From contig CM045762.1 of assembly GCA_025200525.1 (NCBI GenBank), positions 189,125,154 to 189,189,153 on the forward strand: DNA of 64,000 nucleotides. Reading direction: 5' to 3'. Shown here piece after piece: positions 36,610 through 47,642 of this stretch. The DNA comes from Camellia lanceoleosa. Its lineage: Eukaryota; Streptophyta; Magnoliopsida; Ericales; Theaceae. Positions within the stretch are counted from its first letter, which is position 1; every line of letters begins with the position of its first letter. The notes under the pieces were generated by a model. The model ran no database searches and was not told the DNA's origin. It saw only the letters and a list, made by a program, of their open reading frames with translations. The position numbers and the translations under genes are program-made.

Positions 36610-37487
36610 AGGCGTTGATGGAGAGTGATAGCGAGGCAGAGAAAGAAGTTGGCCTAGGCCAAAAGAAAGAAATGGTTGAAGAAGAAATGTTCGAAGCCTT
36701 CATGGCTGAACAAACATTTTTGGTTGAAAAACCAGTCAGAAAGGACCATTTGAAAGAGCTTGTTAGTAAGGAAGTGCCAGAATGGAGTATGGAGGATGCT
36801 TCTGAAGTAACTGAACAAGGTGGCCAAGAGGACAAACAGGCACAGCTAGCCATCTAATTTGGCTCAGTATCAGTGAATATGGTACACATACTACCACATG
36901 AATTCCAAGCTGGAGATGAGAACCAAGAGGGGCAAGAGATGGACCCAATTTCAGTCTCTAGTAAAGACTCACAAGTGAGTATGGTGTAAGATGATTCCAG
37001 AATGGCTACCCCAATGGAAACTGAATATGAGAGTGAAGAAGAGGTGAGCATTAACCTCTCATATCCTTTTGAATATCCCTCGAACTCTATGACACAGCAT
37101 GTCAAGCCTTTGTACGTCAAGGCCTTTTTCGATGGGATACAATTGAACCAAGTTTTGATAGATAATGGGGCAGCGGTGAACTTACTACCGAAATCTTCCT
37201 TGAAGAAACTAGGGAAAAAGAACCCTAGGCTAATCCCAATCAGCACGACCATTGCTGGTTTCGCCGGAGACAAACAGATGGCTCAAGGAATTCTGCTTAT
37301 CAACCTGAGTGTGGGAACCAGGGACTACATGACAGCATTCTTTGTCATTGACAGCAATGCTAAGTACAATGCCTTACTTGGTAGAGATTGGATTCACACT
37401 AATAAGTGTGTGCCTTCCTCTTTGCATCAGAAAATAATGATGGCCTTAGGCAATGGGGAGACAGAGAAAATTGATGTAGATCCTTAA
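36610..37487 (+). pseudogene. Protease region of element B polyprotein
   Basis: The frame resumes after the nested insertion in the same phase as at 24906. An acidic stretch (ESDSEAEKEVG, EEEMFEAFMAEQ) runs to a stop at 36855-36857. From 37002 to 37487 the frame is open and carries a retroviral-type aspartic protease: VKAFFDGIQLNQVLIDNGAAVNLLPKS (active-site motif D-N-G-A in place of D-T-G/D-S-G), then AKYNALLGRDWIH. A D-N-G variant is seen in some Tat-type proteases, so it need not be inactivating. It ends at a stop at 37485-37487. The enzyme would process the polyprotein in the particle. Confidence 0.88.
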
Positions 37488-38086
37488 CCCTTCATAGCCT
37501 GCGCAGACTTCGCAGAGGCCAAATTGTATATTGAGGGAGTAACACCACTCAGTATATTAAGGAAACTTGATGGCTTAGTCGAAGTGACGGCTGATGAGGA
37601 AGTGACACACCTGAAGCACTTAATCCAGGAGAGTGCTGATGAAGATGTTGTCGTTAAGGATGATAATGATGCCTGGTTGTAGGCAAAGAAATGAAGTTTA
37701 AGAAGCCAAGTCTTTGGCTCTAATTAAGTTCTCAATATTGGATGTAAAATCAATAGTCCGGAGAGTACAAAAGCAAGAAAAAGAAGCCATGATAATTGGC
37801 TGCAAGCAGAAGCAACAATAGGCCAAAGTTTTGGTCCTTGACAAATACTGTGCATTGGACATTGAAACAAAAGTCCAGGAGATACAAGAGGAAGAAGCCT
37901 TATGGACAGACTTTGTCTATGAGGAGGAGGGTAAAGAAGATTGCTTCGAAGCCAGAAGGGATCAAAGAAAAAGCTTCAGTAAGTTCTCAGACACAAGACC
38001 CCTTAGAAGAAGTAAATTTAGGGGAAGGTTCTATACAACAGCCCACCTATATAAGTGCTTGTTTGAATGCTCTGGACAGGGACTAG
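37488..38086 (+). pseudogene. Protease-RT linker of element B
   Basis: About 600 bp in several frames with stops (for example near 37680). Fragments such as KLYIEGVTPLSILRKLD and the stretch ahead of RT look like normal Tat linker. At least one frameshift separates it from RT. Confidence 0.6.
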
Positions 38087-39439
38087 TTGTTGGTTGTTCT
38101 GAAGAAATATAAAGATTGTTTTGCATGGTCTTATAATGAACTACTAGGATTTGATAGGTCATTAATAGAACATAGGCTCCCTATGAGGCCTAATTTCAAG
38201 CCATACAAGCAAAAGCTAAGAAGAATGAGTCCAGAAGTGATTCAGAAAGTTAAGGAAGAAATTCTTAGACTACTCAAGGCAGGCTTTATTAGGACAGCCA
38301 GGTATGTTGAATGGCTATCCAATATTGTGCCTGTAGTTAAGAAGAACGGTAAAATGAGAGTATACATTGATTTCAGAAACTTAAATCTAGCAACTCCAAA
38401 AGATAAATATCCTATGCCTATAGTAGACTTGTTGGTAGACAGTTCAGCAGGGCATCAGATTTTATCAATGATGGATGGGCACTCTGGGTATAACCAAATA
38501 TGCATTGCAGAGGAGGATGTTCATAAGACAGCATTTAGATGTCCTTGGAATATTGGGTCCTTCGAATGGGTTAAAATGCCATTTGGCCTGAAGAATGCTG
38601 GGGCTACATATCAGAGGGCTATGAACATTATCTTTTATGACCTCATTGGAGGGTATTTAGAGTGTTACATTGATGACATTGTAGTTAAATCCCAATCCAT
38701 GGAGGAGCTTCTGTTTCACTTAGAAGCAGCCTTTGAAAGAATGATAAAGTTCAAGTTGAAACTCAATCCTCTTAAGTGTGCTTTTGGCGTATCATCTGGA
38801 AACTTCTTGGGCTATGTAGTACACAAGAGAGGAATACAGATTGACCAGAATAAAGCCAAAGCCATCATTGAAGCCAGACCTCCATCAAGTAAGAAAGAAC
38901 TACAAAAGTTCCTTAGACAGGTTAATTTTCTTCGAAGATTTATTTCTAACACTGTAGGAAAAACTAAAGTATTTTTTTCCTTATTAAGGCTAAAAGATGA
39001 AGAGGAATTTGTGTGGATAGTAGAGCATCAAATTGCTTTCGAAGGTATCAAAGCCTACTTGGCCAACCCTCCAGTGCTGATGCCACCAAAGGGTGATAAG
39101 CCCTTGAAGTTGTACATAGTTGCAGCAGAAGATTCATTGGGAGCTTTCTTAGCCCAAGACAATGAGGAAGGCAAGGAGCAAGCTGTTTTTTACCTTAGTA
39201 GGTTTTTAAATTCTTGTGAATGTAAATACTCAGCTGTAGAAAAGCTGTGCCTTGCATTGTATTTTGCTGCAATGAAATTAAGATATTATCTTTTGCCTAC
39301 AACTGTCTTGGTAATTGCAACCACAGATTTGGTTAAGTATATATTATCTAGACCTATGTTGAGGGAAAGAATTGGCAAATGGATATTAGCCTTATCAGAG
39401 TTTCATTTAGAATATATTCCCCAAAAGGCGGTGAAATGA
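38087..39439 (+). CDS. Reverse transcriptase and RNase H of element B (open 450-codon segment)
   Basis: An open frame without internal stop. RT motifs are in order: FIRTARYVEWLSNIVPVVKKNGKMRV (about residues 67-92), the catalytic D in SMMDGHSGY (D130), MPFGLKNAGATYQ (164-175), and the YIDD box (194-197) with both catalytic aspartates. From about residue 340 follows the RT-linked RNase H: LYIVAAEDSLGAFLAQ, YLSRFLNSCECKYSAVEKLCLAL, and ERIGKWILALSEFHLEYIP. It turns element RNA into cDNA. The start codon given is only the first ATG of the open stretch; the real protein is a polyprotein. The TGA at 39437-39439 lies in frame with the second RNase H and is likely a point mutation. The best-preserved domain in the window. 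Confidence 0.93.
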   Translation: MLVVLKKYKDCFAWSYNELLGFDRSLIEHRLPMRPNFKPYKQKLRRMSPEVIQKVKEEILRLLKAGFIRTARYVEWLSNIVPVVKKNGKMRVYIDFRNLNLATPKDKYPMPIVDLLVDSSAGHQILSMMDGHSGYNQICIAEEDVHKTAFRCPWNIGSFEWVKMPFGLKNAGATYQRAMNIIFYDLIGGYLECYIDDIVVKSQSMEELLFHLEAAFERMIKFKLKLNPLKCAFGVSSGNFLGYVVHKRGIQIDQNKAKAIIEARPPSSKKELQKFLRQVNFLRRFISNTVGKTKVFFSLLRLKDEEEFVWIVEHQIAFEGIKAYLANPPVLMPPKGDKPLKLYIVAAEDSLGAFLAQDNEEGKEQAVFYLSRFLNSCECKYSAVEKLCLALYFAAMKLRYYLLPTTVLVIATTDLVKYILSRPMLRERIGKWILALSEFHLEYIPQKAVK

Positions 39440-40033
39440 CAAGTTTTAGCCAATTTTTTGGCAGACCATCCATCTCAAACAGAAAGCCAAGAGATAATGG
39501 AACTTGACATGGCTAGTGTTGAGCCATGGCAAATGTGGTTCGATGGATTGAAAGCCAATGGCCTAACTGGAATTGGTATAGTGATTAAGTCACCACAAAG
39601 AATAGAAACCACACATGGTTTCAGAGTGGATGAAATTACTTGTTCTAATAATCAAGCTGAATATGAAGCCTTAATAGTTGGATTGGAAATTCTTATTAGA
39701 CTACAAGTTCATGCAATTAACATATTTGGAGATTCTCAATTGGTGGTTAACCAAGTGAAAGGGATTTTTAAATGTCAAAGTATAAGCATGTTGCCATATT
39801 ATGTTGTTGCATTACATCTGCTTTCTCAATTTCAAATAGCAAATGTAACTCATGTCCCAAGATTCTTGAATAATAGAGCTAATGATGTGGCTCAGAAAGC
39901 TTCGAATTTCAAGAGGAGGGATAATGCTCACAGGGAAATAAGCCAAACAACATATCATAAATTAATACCACTCTTGAATAAAAGGAATGTGGTCTTGGAA
40001 GTCAATCATAATGACTTGCAGGAACAAGATTGA
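39440..40033 (+). pseudogene. Second (archaeal-type) RNase H of element B
   Basis: Same frame as RT after the TGA: QVLANFLADHPSQ, then the RVT_3 RNase H domain from WFDGLKANG (about codon 28) through NNQAEYEALIVGLE, FGDSQLVVNQVKG and NRANDVAQKAS. The four expected acidic residues are present (D in FDG, E in AEYE, D in GDSQ, D in AND). This extra RNase H is the Tat lineage signature. The frame ends at a TGA at 40031-40033, and the integrase continues in another frame, so a frameshift lies near here. Confidence 0.92.
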
Positions 40034-41292
40034 GGCATCCAATAATGCAATACTTGGCTGATCCATCCTCGAAAGCCAGTAGAAAAATTAAATTGCAATC
40101 TATGCAATACATCATATACGATAATGCTCTCTACAAAAGAGGGGGAGATGGTTTATTGCTAGAATGTTTAGGCCCAAAAGAAGCATTGACAGTTATGGCT
40201 GAGGTTCATGAAGGCATCTGTGGTGCTCATCAGCCTGGTGTGAAGATGAGGTGGTTGCTTCGAAGGCATTCCTACTATTGGCCAACTATCCTTAAAGACT
40301 GCATAGAATATGCAAGGGGTTGCCAGGCATGTCAAAAGCATGGCACGATCAGGCATGTGCCCATAACTGATTTGCATGCAGTAGTAAAGCCTTGGCCATT
40401 TTAAGGATCGGCCATGGATATGATGGGGAAAATACACCCACCTTCTTCGAAGTATCATTGTTTCATTTTAATGGCCACTGATTACTTCACTAAATGGGTC
40501 GAAGCTAAGCCATACAAGGCTGTAGACCAAACTGAGGTTATTGGATTCATTAAAGATTTAATCCACAGATTTGGTATCCCATAGACTATAACTGTTGATA
40601 ATGAGACTGTGTTTGATGGAAAAATGGTAAAGTCTTTTGTGGCAGAGTTTGGAATTAGTCTTGTAAATTCCACCCCCTATTATGCACAAGCCAATGGTCA
40701 TGCTGAATCATCCAATAAGTCCTTGAAAAAAGGAATACAAAAATTTGTGGAGGACAATCCTAAGGATTGGCATAACTTGTTGTTGGATGTATTGTGGGCT
40801 TATAGAACTTCCCCAAGGTCAAGCACAGGAGTCACTCCTTATGCCTTAGTATATGGGCATGATACAGTATTACCTGTGGAAATTAATGTTAAGACCTTGA
40901 GGGTAAAATACCAAGACCAGTTAAATCCTAAGCAATACTATCAGAGTATGTGCTTGGAATTAGAAAGTATAGATGAAGCTAGAATTTTGGCATTAAATAA
41001 CATTCTTTTTCAAAAGAAGAAAGCAACCAAAAATTATAATAAGAAAGTCAAACACATTGGCTTTGATGAAGGTGATTTGGTTTGGAAAACAATACTCCCA
41101 ATAGGAATTAAAAGCCATAAGTTTGGAAAATGGCCACCTAACTGGGAAGGACCATATCAAATTCATAGAGTCCTGCCTTTTGGAGCATACCATTTGAGAA
41201 ATTTGAATAGATATGTACATCCCAAAAAGATTAATGGCAGATATTTGAAGCCTTATTTTCCAACCATTTGGGAAACACAAGGAATAGAATAA
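40030..41292 (+). pseudogene. Integrase of element B (two in-frame stops)
   Basis: Zinc-binding H-H-C-C: HEGICGAHQPG and CQACQKHG (H60, H67, C98, C101 of the frame from 40030). The core domain holds the catalytic D in ATDYFTKW (40480), the second D in TVDNETVF (40597) and E in GHAESSNKSL (40705), so the D-D-35-E spacing is intact. The C-terminal part (WEGPYQIHRVLPFGAYHL) is complete to the stop at 41290-41292. In-frame stops sit at 40402-40404 (TAA) and 40582-40584 (TAG). The enzyme would insert cDNA. It ends 54 bp from the stop codon of the convergent antisense gene. Confidence 0.92.
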
Positions 41293-42530
41293 ATACTAAG
41301 TACAAGAACACAAGAATACTCAAGTGATAAACAAGATTTTTTTTTTTTATAAAGAATTAAATACATTTCGCCATAAATTGGCCCATAAATCATTACAATA
41401 CCTTAGTTGTTCTTTTACAACAGATGTTCTAGTTTTAAAGGATGAAAACAACTGAATGGCTATAGTCATTTCTTGCTTTCGATCGGCCAGTCCTTGGTTG
41501 GTGATCAGCAACTTGGTATTAGTTTGGGCTAAGGCCTGGTTGACTGCAGATAACTCCTCCTCAAGTTGAGCCTTCCTCTCCAGTAGTTGAGTACGAAATT
41601 GGGAGATAGAGGAATGTTGTTCCTTTAGCTCTGATATCTCAGCATGTATTGCTGAAACAAAGTCCTAATCTCTGACCAATTTCTCCTCTGCAGCCTTGGT
41701 AGCACAGCGAATATTGATGTAGAAGTTGATAGTAGCTGCTGCCTGAGATAGATGACTTGAGACAGTCATGTCGGATTGCTCAATAATTTTACAGCACTGA
41801 AGGAAGCCATTCTTTATTATAGGTCTCTCTAGGGCCTCGAAAGGAATCCTTGAAAAAGATGTCAATAGTTCCAAGCTGTTGTCCAAGTCTATCAGAGGTG
41901 TAGAAGGCTTACTATTGGAAGAAGGACTCTGAAAAATTTCTAGTAAAGAGTCAGCCAAAACTAATGGCTTAGCTTCATCATTGGTTATTGGAGAAGTAGA
42001 GAGCATGTCAAGGAGACTAGCAAGTCTTGCTTCGAAGATATCTACCTTATCTGTAGATATGAGGGGCGCAGAAAGAGTTGTAGTAGAAAGCACAGAGGAC
42101 TGTGTAGGGATAGGAGAGATGAGTGGAGCATCTTCAGCAACCTCTATGGTCCTAGCTACCAATAAGTCAAGGGAAGAAGGGTTGGAAGTAGGTAAAGGTA
42201 ATGAACCATGGATTGGAGAGCTGCCAGCACCCTCTATAGGGGAATCAACTACCATCAGAGATGGAGCATTAGTTGGAATTTCCTTAGGAGGAGGGGGAAG
42301 AGCAAGGCTCGAAGGGGGACTAAATTGAGGTAGATCCAAAGATAAGTGAGGAAGATACGGATTTAATCCAAAGGAAAGAGATGCAAGAATGCTTGGCCTC
42401 AAGGAGGGTACACTAAATGTAAGCCTAGGAAGTCGGAGTATTATCTGAATAATTCTCACATTTTGCATCTAATCAACTTCAACTAAAACCGATGGAGTCC
42501 TTATTGGAAGAATAGGCTCAGTAGTTGATG

Positions 42531-42617
42531 CTGCAAAAGAAGAGATGTAAAGTAATGTCAAGTTTCAATACCAAAAATTTGATAAGGGAGAAACAGTAGA
42601 AACATGAAAGAAATTAC
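42531..42617 (-). other. Intron 2 of the antisense PMD gene
   Basis: 87 bp, donor GTAATTTC at 42617 and acceptor TTTTGCAG ending at 42531 on the minus strand. Splicing joins the flanking exons in frame; unspliced, the frame stops within it. Confidence 0.75.
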
Positions 42618-44060
42618 TTGTTTCAGAAGAGATAGCAGCAATAGGAGAGCTTCGAAGGGAATAGTGCTCAGCAATATGTTGCCTTCTTGCAGTTTCCCTT
42701 TGGATTGCATCAACAGCAGCAGCTTCATCTCTTAAGAATTGCTGGTACCGCCTCTTGTCGGCTCTTTCAAAGACAATGATAGCTTTAGAATGCTCTTGTT
42801 CTACTGCCTTAGCAGCTGCTTCATGAATGGGGTCTTCGATCAAATCAGAAGGAGAGATAGTCATCTTCCTTCTCTTTTTTCTATGTATTGGTCTTGCCTG
42901 TTCCTTCTCAAATTCTATCTCTTTGATCTAGGATTCAGATTCCTTAGAAGTAAGTTCCTCTTCTACTACTCTAGCAGCTGTCTGTAGACACCCTATTTTT
43001 GACCGACCTTAAGACTCAGATGTCACCGATTGAGCGCTTGGTGATGTTGCATATCGTGCTCGTTCAGAGGTTTCAGAGTCTCGGCTGCGAGCCTTGCCTT
43101 CGGACTTCCGGACTCTTTCATGCTTTGCCTCGGTTTGCGAACCAGGCTCGATTTTCTTTGTTTCTCTTCCAGAAGGGAGAGAGAGGTCTCGTAGACCATC
43201 TCTCAGTAGCCGTAGGCTACGTTTCGTGGTCGTAGGCCATTTTGCCAGTTTGGAGTCTGGTTTTTGGTTTTTCGAAGCAGTTGGCCGTGTGCCTCGGTTC
43301 GGGACCGCTTAACTACCTCCGTTTCCTTCGGTTTTTGGCATGCATCTTATTTACTCCCTTTTGAGGGACACTGTGGTCCGAGAGACCAACTTTGTGGTCG
43401 AACGCCACTTCCGGTGCCTAACAGTCAGTTTTCGGGGCCTCGGGTTGCACGTTTCGGCCCCCGAACCTTCATTTTGCATCGGTTTGGGCTCATTTTTGGC
43501 AGGGACCTTTGTTTCATTGTGAGAAAGGTCGTAGAAAGGAGGGAGGCCAGTAATTGTTCTGACAACCAGTTTTATTCCTCCATCGGCCTCCGTCGCTCGT
43601 TTTTCTCACTTGGAAGCCAATGTTGACCACCCTAAGGCCACTTTTTCTTGCCCTAAACCACATATTTGTGTTGTAGACACCTGGGAGGCCACCAATATCA
43701 CATGGCCGGCCAGTAATTGTGTGTGACCCTTTTGAACCCCTCCAAAAAGTGGCCTTTTCTCTCTCCTGTTTCACTGTCTCCAGTTTTTGACCACATGGCT
43801 GTATTGAGCACACATGGGAGGCCATCAATATGTGGTGGCCGGCCACTAACCTGACTTGAACCTTTTGACCCTTGGCCGGCTGGCCATGGGGAGGGCCGGC
43901 CGGCCACCTGCAACCTAAATACCAGGCCGGCCTGCATCCTCTCTGTTGGTACATTACAAATATACATTTTGTTTCCCCCCAGATTGTGTATTTGGGGGGC
44001 TGCACTTTTGGGGGGAAAATTTGAATTCATTTCCCCCCCTTTTCTTCCCTCTCTTTTGCC

Positions 44061-44067
44061 TATATAA
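44061..44067 (+). promoter_or_regulatory. TATA box, solo LTR at 42983
   Basis: TATATAA, 1078 bp into the LTR and 237 bp before the conserved splice-donor motif. Confidence 0.65.
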
Positions 44068-44290
44068 CCGGAGCTCCAGCTGCATTTGAAAGGGTTAGAA
44101 GCTTTGGTTTAGGCTCTTGCATTACATCCCTCTCCCTCCTTACTTCCAAGCACCAAAACCCTTCAAATCGCACACCCTTTCTACACCACCACCTAGCACC
44201 ACACCACCACTCCATTCCAGCAGCTTGGAGGATCTTTTCAGAGCTTAGGAGGCATCTTTTCTCAAGCCAAGAGGCTGCTAAAGTTTGGTC

Positions 44291-44303
44291 TTCAAGGGTG
44301 AGT
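44291..44303 (+). other. Conserved splice-donor motif, solo LTR at 42983
   Basis: TTCAAGG|GTGAGT with GT at 44298. The equivalents are at 50054 (AGG|GTGAGC), 55951 (AAGG|GTAAGT), 23118 and 11343 (minus strand). Confidence 0.6.
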
Positions 44304-45250
44304 TACATTTCCCTCTTTTTTAAGCTTATTTTACTCAATACATTAGCCCCTCTTGCTTGCATTTTTGGGCTCCGACCCTAACTGAAAATAGCATTATTTT
44401 AGCTCTTTTTCATGTTTGTTTTAGGGTCCTTCCCTGTTTAAGGTCCCTAAGTACCACTTGCTTCTTTACCTCTCTTGTATGTCTCTTTCTTGCATAGTAT
44501 TTTAGGCCTATTTATAAACTGTTTTGAGCTCTGTCATAAACTGAAAAGTAGCTTATTTTGAGCCCTTCTTCAACATTGTTGAAGGGATCATCACTGTTTG
44601 AGGCTTCCTTTTTCCACTTGCCTTTGTATCTCTCTTTTGGCCTTATTTTTGCATGATTTGTTAGCCCCTTGTGCTTGTATTTTTGGGCTTTGGTTTGAAC
44701 TATAAATGGCCTTATTTTGATCCCCTATTAATGTTTTATCAAGGGTATTTTGTTGTTGGAGGCTTCCTTCTTGCTCTTTGTGTTTAAACCTCCTTTTTGG
44801 CCTTATCTTGCATAGTATTTTAGGCTTTCTTGTGCACTGTTTTGGGTTTGGTCATCAACTATAAAATGCCATGTTTTGAGTCCCTCTTTAACATTGATGA
44901 AGGGCCCTCCTTTGTTTGAGGCCAGAAACCATCACTTGCTTCTTTGTCCCCCTTTTGGCCCATTTTTTGCATGATAGTTTAGCCATACTTGTGTTTGTTT
45001 TCATGGCTTGTTGTAAACTATAAAGTACTTCATTTTGAGCCCCTATTCAACTTTGTTGAAGGGCTCTTGGCCATTCATGGCCAGAAGCTGCCACTTGCTT
45101 CTTTATCTCTCTTTCGGGGCCATTTTTGTATGTTGGTTTAGCCCTATTTGTGTTCACTGTTTGGCCTTTCTTAAAACTTTAAATATGTTTTTTTTGGGAC
45201 TATCTTGATTCTGTCTTCACACTTCATGTTCAAATAATGCATGCATTGCA
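44300..45250 (+). repeat. ~159-bp tandem array, six units
   Basis: The AACT(G/A)AAA-type marker of each unit occurs at about 44380, 44539, 44698, 44857, 45015 and 45175, a spacing of 158-160 bp. Units share TTTTGAGCCC, TTGAAGGG and CACTTGCTTCTTT. Confidence 0.88.
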
Positions 45251-47572
45251 TAGCCATAGGTCATTCGATGCACATAATTTCATGTTTCAAAATTCATTTC
45301 ATGCATCGGGTGCCATTTTGCCATGTTTCGGGGCTGTTTTGCATCACTTTTTGCTACTGAAATTTTCATGCTAGTATGCCATATCCCATGCCTTGTCATG
45401 TCTTGTTAGAGTGGCATTTCGTGCCTTAAGTTCGGTCCTCGGTTTGCGTGCACGCGTGCACGCATCTCGAGTGTCTAATTTTCACCTAATGGCCTCTTAT
45501 GTGAGTGTAGTTGAGGTCCACTTGTGTTAGTGTAAGTCCATATTGCATTGTGTATGCCATTTAATTCCATAGCATTGTGTATGCTAGGTTGTATGTTGGC
45601 GCATTGTGTATGCCATGTTACCTCGTGTATCGTGTATGCCATTTCATAGCATGTTGCATGTTAGGATGTATCTTAGTTGCATTTCATGCATGTCATGCAT
45701 ATTGCATTGTGTTCGGGATAGGGGTTAGCCCGAGCACGGGAAACGAGATACGATCCGTACTTCGAGTGACGGAATGTGTCTCAATTCCCCAGTCACCGAC
45801 ACTTCGAATTATCCATGATGGAGTTAGGTCTTGTGGTGTTTTCCTGTGCATTCATTTCATATTGAGTTGTGCGATTCGACTCCTCGGCCATCATGCATCG
45901 AGATGCGTGATTGGTGGCACGAGGATCGAGGTATGCATACATTTGTGAAAATACATTGCCTTTCTCGCTCTCTGCGCAAAGAAATCAAGAATCGCTAGCC
46001 TTCCGGGCTTGGCGTGCTTTCCAAAAATTATTGCAAAACAGAGGCTAATTGGGGCATCACAATAGATTTCTGCGCAAAGGCAACTCGGACATGCATCATT
46101 CATCATCCGAAGAAGAGTCAAGGCAGTCCCTGGCTTGCATGCCAATTTATTGTTTTCTTAGTTAATTTGGTAATTAATTAGGATTTTTGTACATATTTGG
46201 ACTGTATTATTTATTTGGACTGTACTATTCAGGACTGTATATTATTCTTTCGGACCCTCTGCACGAGGGCAATGTTGTAATAAGTGTGCGTGAGTGTGAT
46301 GTATGTCTTCCAACCCCACGTCTTTCTTCCCTTTTATTTACCAGCTTATGATGGTTAGATTAGGGCATGTTTCAATTAGCATACAGTATGATAGCATGTT
46401 TGCATTCATTCATCTGTCTTGCATGCACCGGGCTCGGCGCATCATACTAGCTGCATTTGTATTTCAATTCTAAGTTGAATACATGTTAGCTATAGCATTC
46501 CATACGCCATGTTTAGAATAGCCGAGCCTGCTATAGTTGCATTTTTGCATGTGTTGCATTAGGCATTTCTGTATATTTAGAATCATGCATGAATTTCTAA
46601 TCGGTTTCGGTTTTGGCTTGGAGTACTCGGTGAGTTTTATGCTTTAGCATCCTTGCATACGTGTGAGTAACTGCCATAGCATGCTTACCATGAGGCTATT
46701 TGCTTATGTGATATAACTGCCTAAATGCCTGTGGGTGAAGGTTGGGTTGTTTAGATTGGAACAAATCATTGACTGTGAGTTTTAAAGCCCACTAGATAGT
46801 GGCAAAACCATATTTTCTAAGCCCACCTGAGGGTGGCAAAATCTGCATTTTAAGCCTACTTGCGGGTAGCACCATCAAACCATTTTTCAAACAAACAAAC
46901 ATGAAATGTTTTGTTCCAATTCAAGCGACTCAGTCTATACTTGTATGCTGTGCGCATCACATAGTAAACCTAGGCTAATAACCGGAATAAGAACGCACAA
47001 TGTTTTCAAAATTCGATATCATGGTTAGTAGAGGTCGGTCTTTGACCGGGCGAGCGGGGGTGCTCACGAAGTGACCTTCCCCAATCGTACCCAAATTCCC
47101 GAGCCGAGGTAACTTTGGTGATGACGGACACGTGGCCTTAGGCAACGAGTCAGGGTTTCCTAAATTTCCCAAAATAAAATATTTAGGTGGCGATTCTATA
47201 TCTGGCAAAGCAGTCCATGTTTGGCACTTCTTTTCTAAAAATCTGTTTTCTCAAAACGATTTGCCGGATTTGGACTCTTTGGTTCAGATTAAGAACCGTG
47301 ACAAAAATCGAGTCCGAGCTGTAGCGCGGTCCCCCGCGGACCTGTCTACACTGTCTCATGAGTGGGATCTTCAATCGAAGGAAAGGCAGTTATTTGTTCA
47401 TTTTTTTCCCTCTGTAATGGTACTTCCTGTTCTTTCTCAATCTCTTCTTCTTCAATTTGGGATTCGGGTTCTTCAGGAGTGAGTATCAGCTTCCTTTTCT
47501 TTTTCTGTTTTTGTTTGTCCTTGAGAGTAGCTAGGGTTGCAATCCTCTTTGGAGATTCTTCTTGTGGAGACC

Positions 47573-47642
47573 CTGCACCAAGAGGTATGAATGTAAAGGA
47601 AACAAACAAAAGAGTCTAAGGGGAAACCTGAAAAATACTTAC
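47573..47642 (-). other. Intron 1 of the antisense PMD gene
   Basis: 70 bp, donor AG|GTAAGTAT at 47642 and acceptor TTGGTGCAG ending at 47573 on the minus strand. Splicing keeps the frame from the SSPVRVTRAASKR segment into SPQEESPKR. Confidence 0.75.

Larger units (their letters stand above)
42978..47355 (+). mobile_element. Solo LTR of element A family in the PMD gene (42983-47350), TSD CTGTC
   Basis: TGTAGACACCCT at 42983 to GACCTGTCTACA at 47350, 4368 bp, flanked by CTGTC at 42978-42982 and 47351-47355. Oriented plus, opposite to the PMD gene. Contains a TATA box at 44061-44067, splice-donor motif at 44298, an array of about 159-bp repeats at 44300-45250, and a large GGCCGGCC cluster near 43700-43930. 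Unlike the copies at 20035, 49048 and 54613, it lacks the AGCTTC palindrome array. Confidence 0.95.

Noticed and set aside
41336..41348. Poly(A) tract (on the minus strand) at the stop codon of the PMD gene, as a sign of a processed copy
   Set aside because: The gene still has two introns, so it is not a processed retrocopy. The run is more simply a low-complexity tract.
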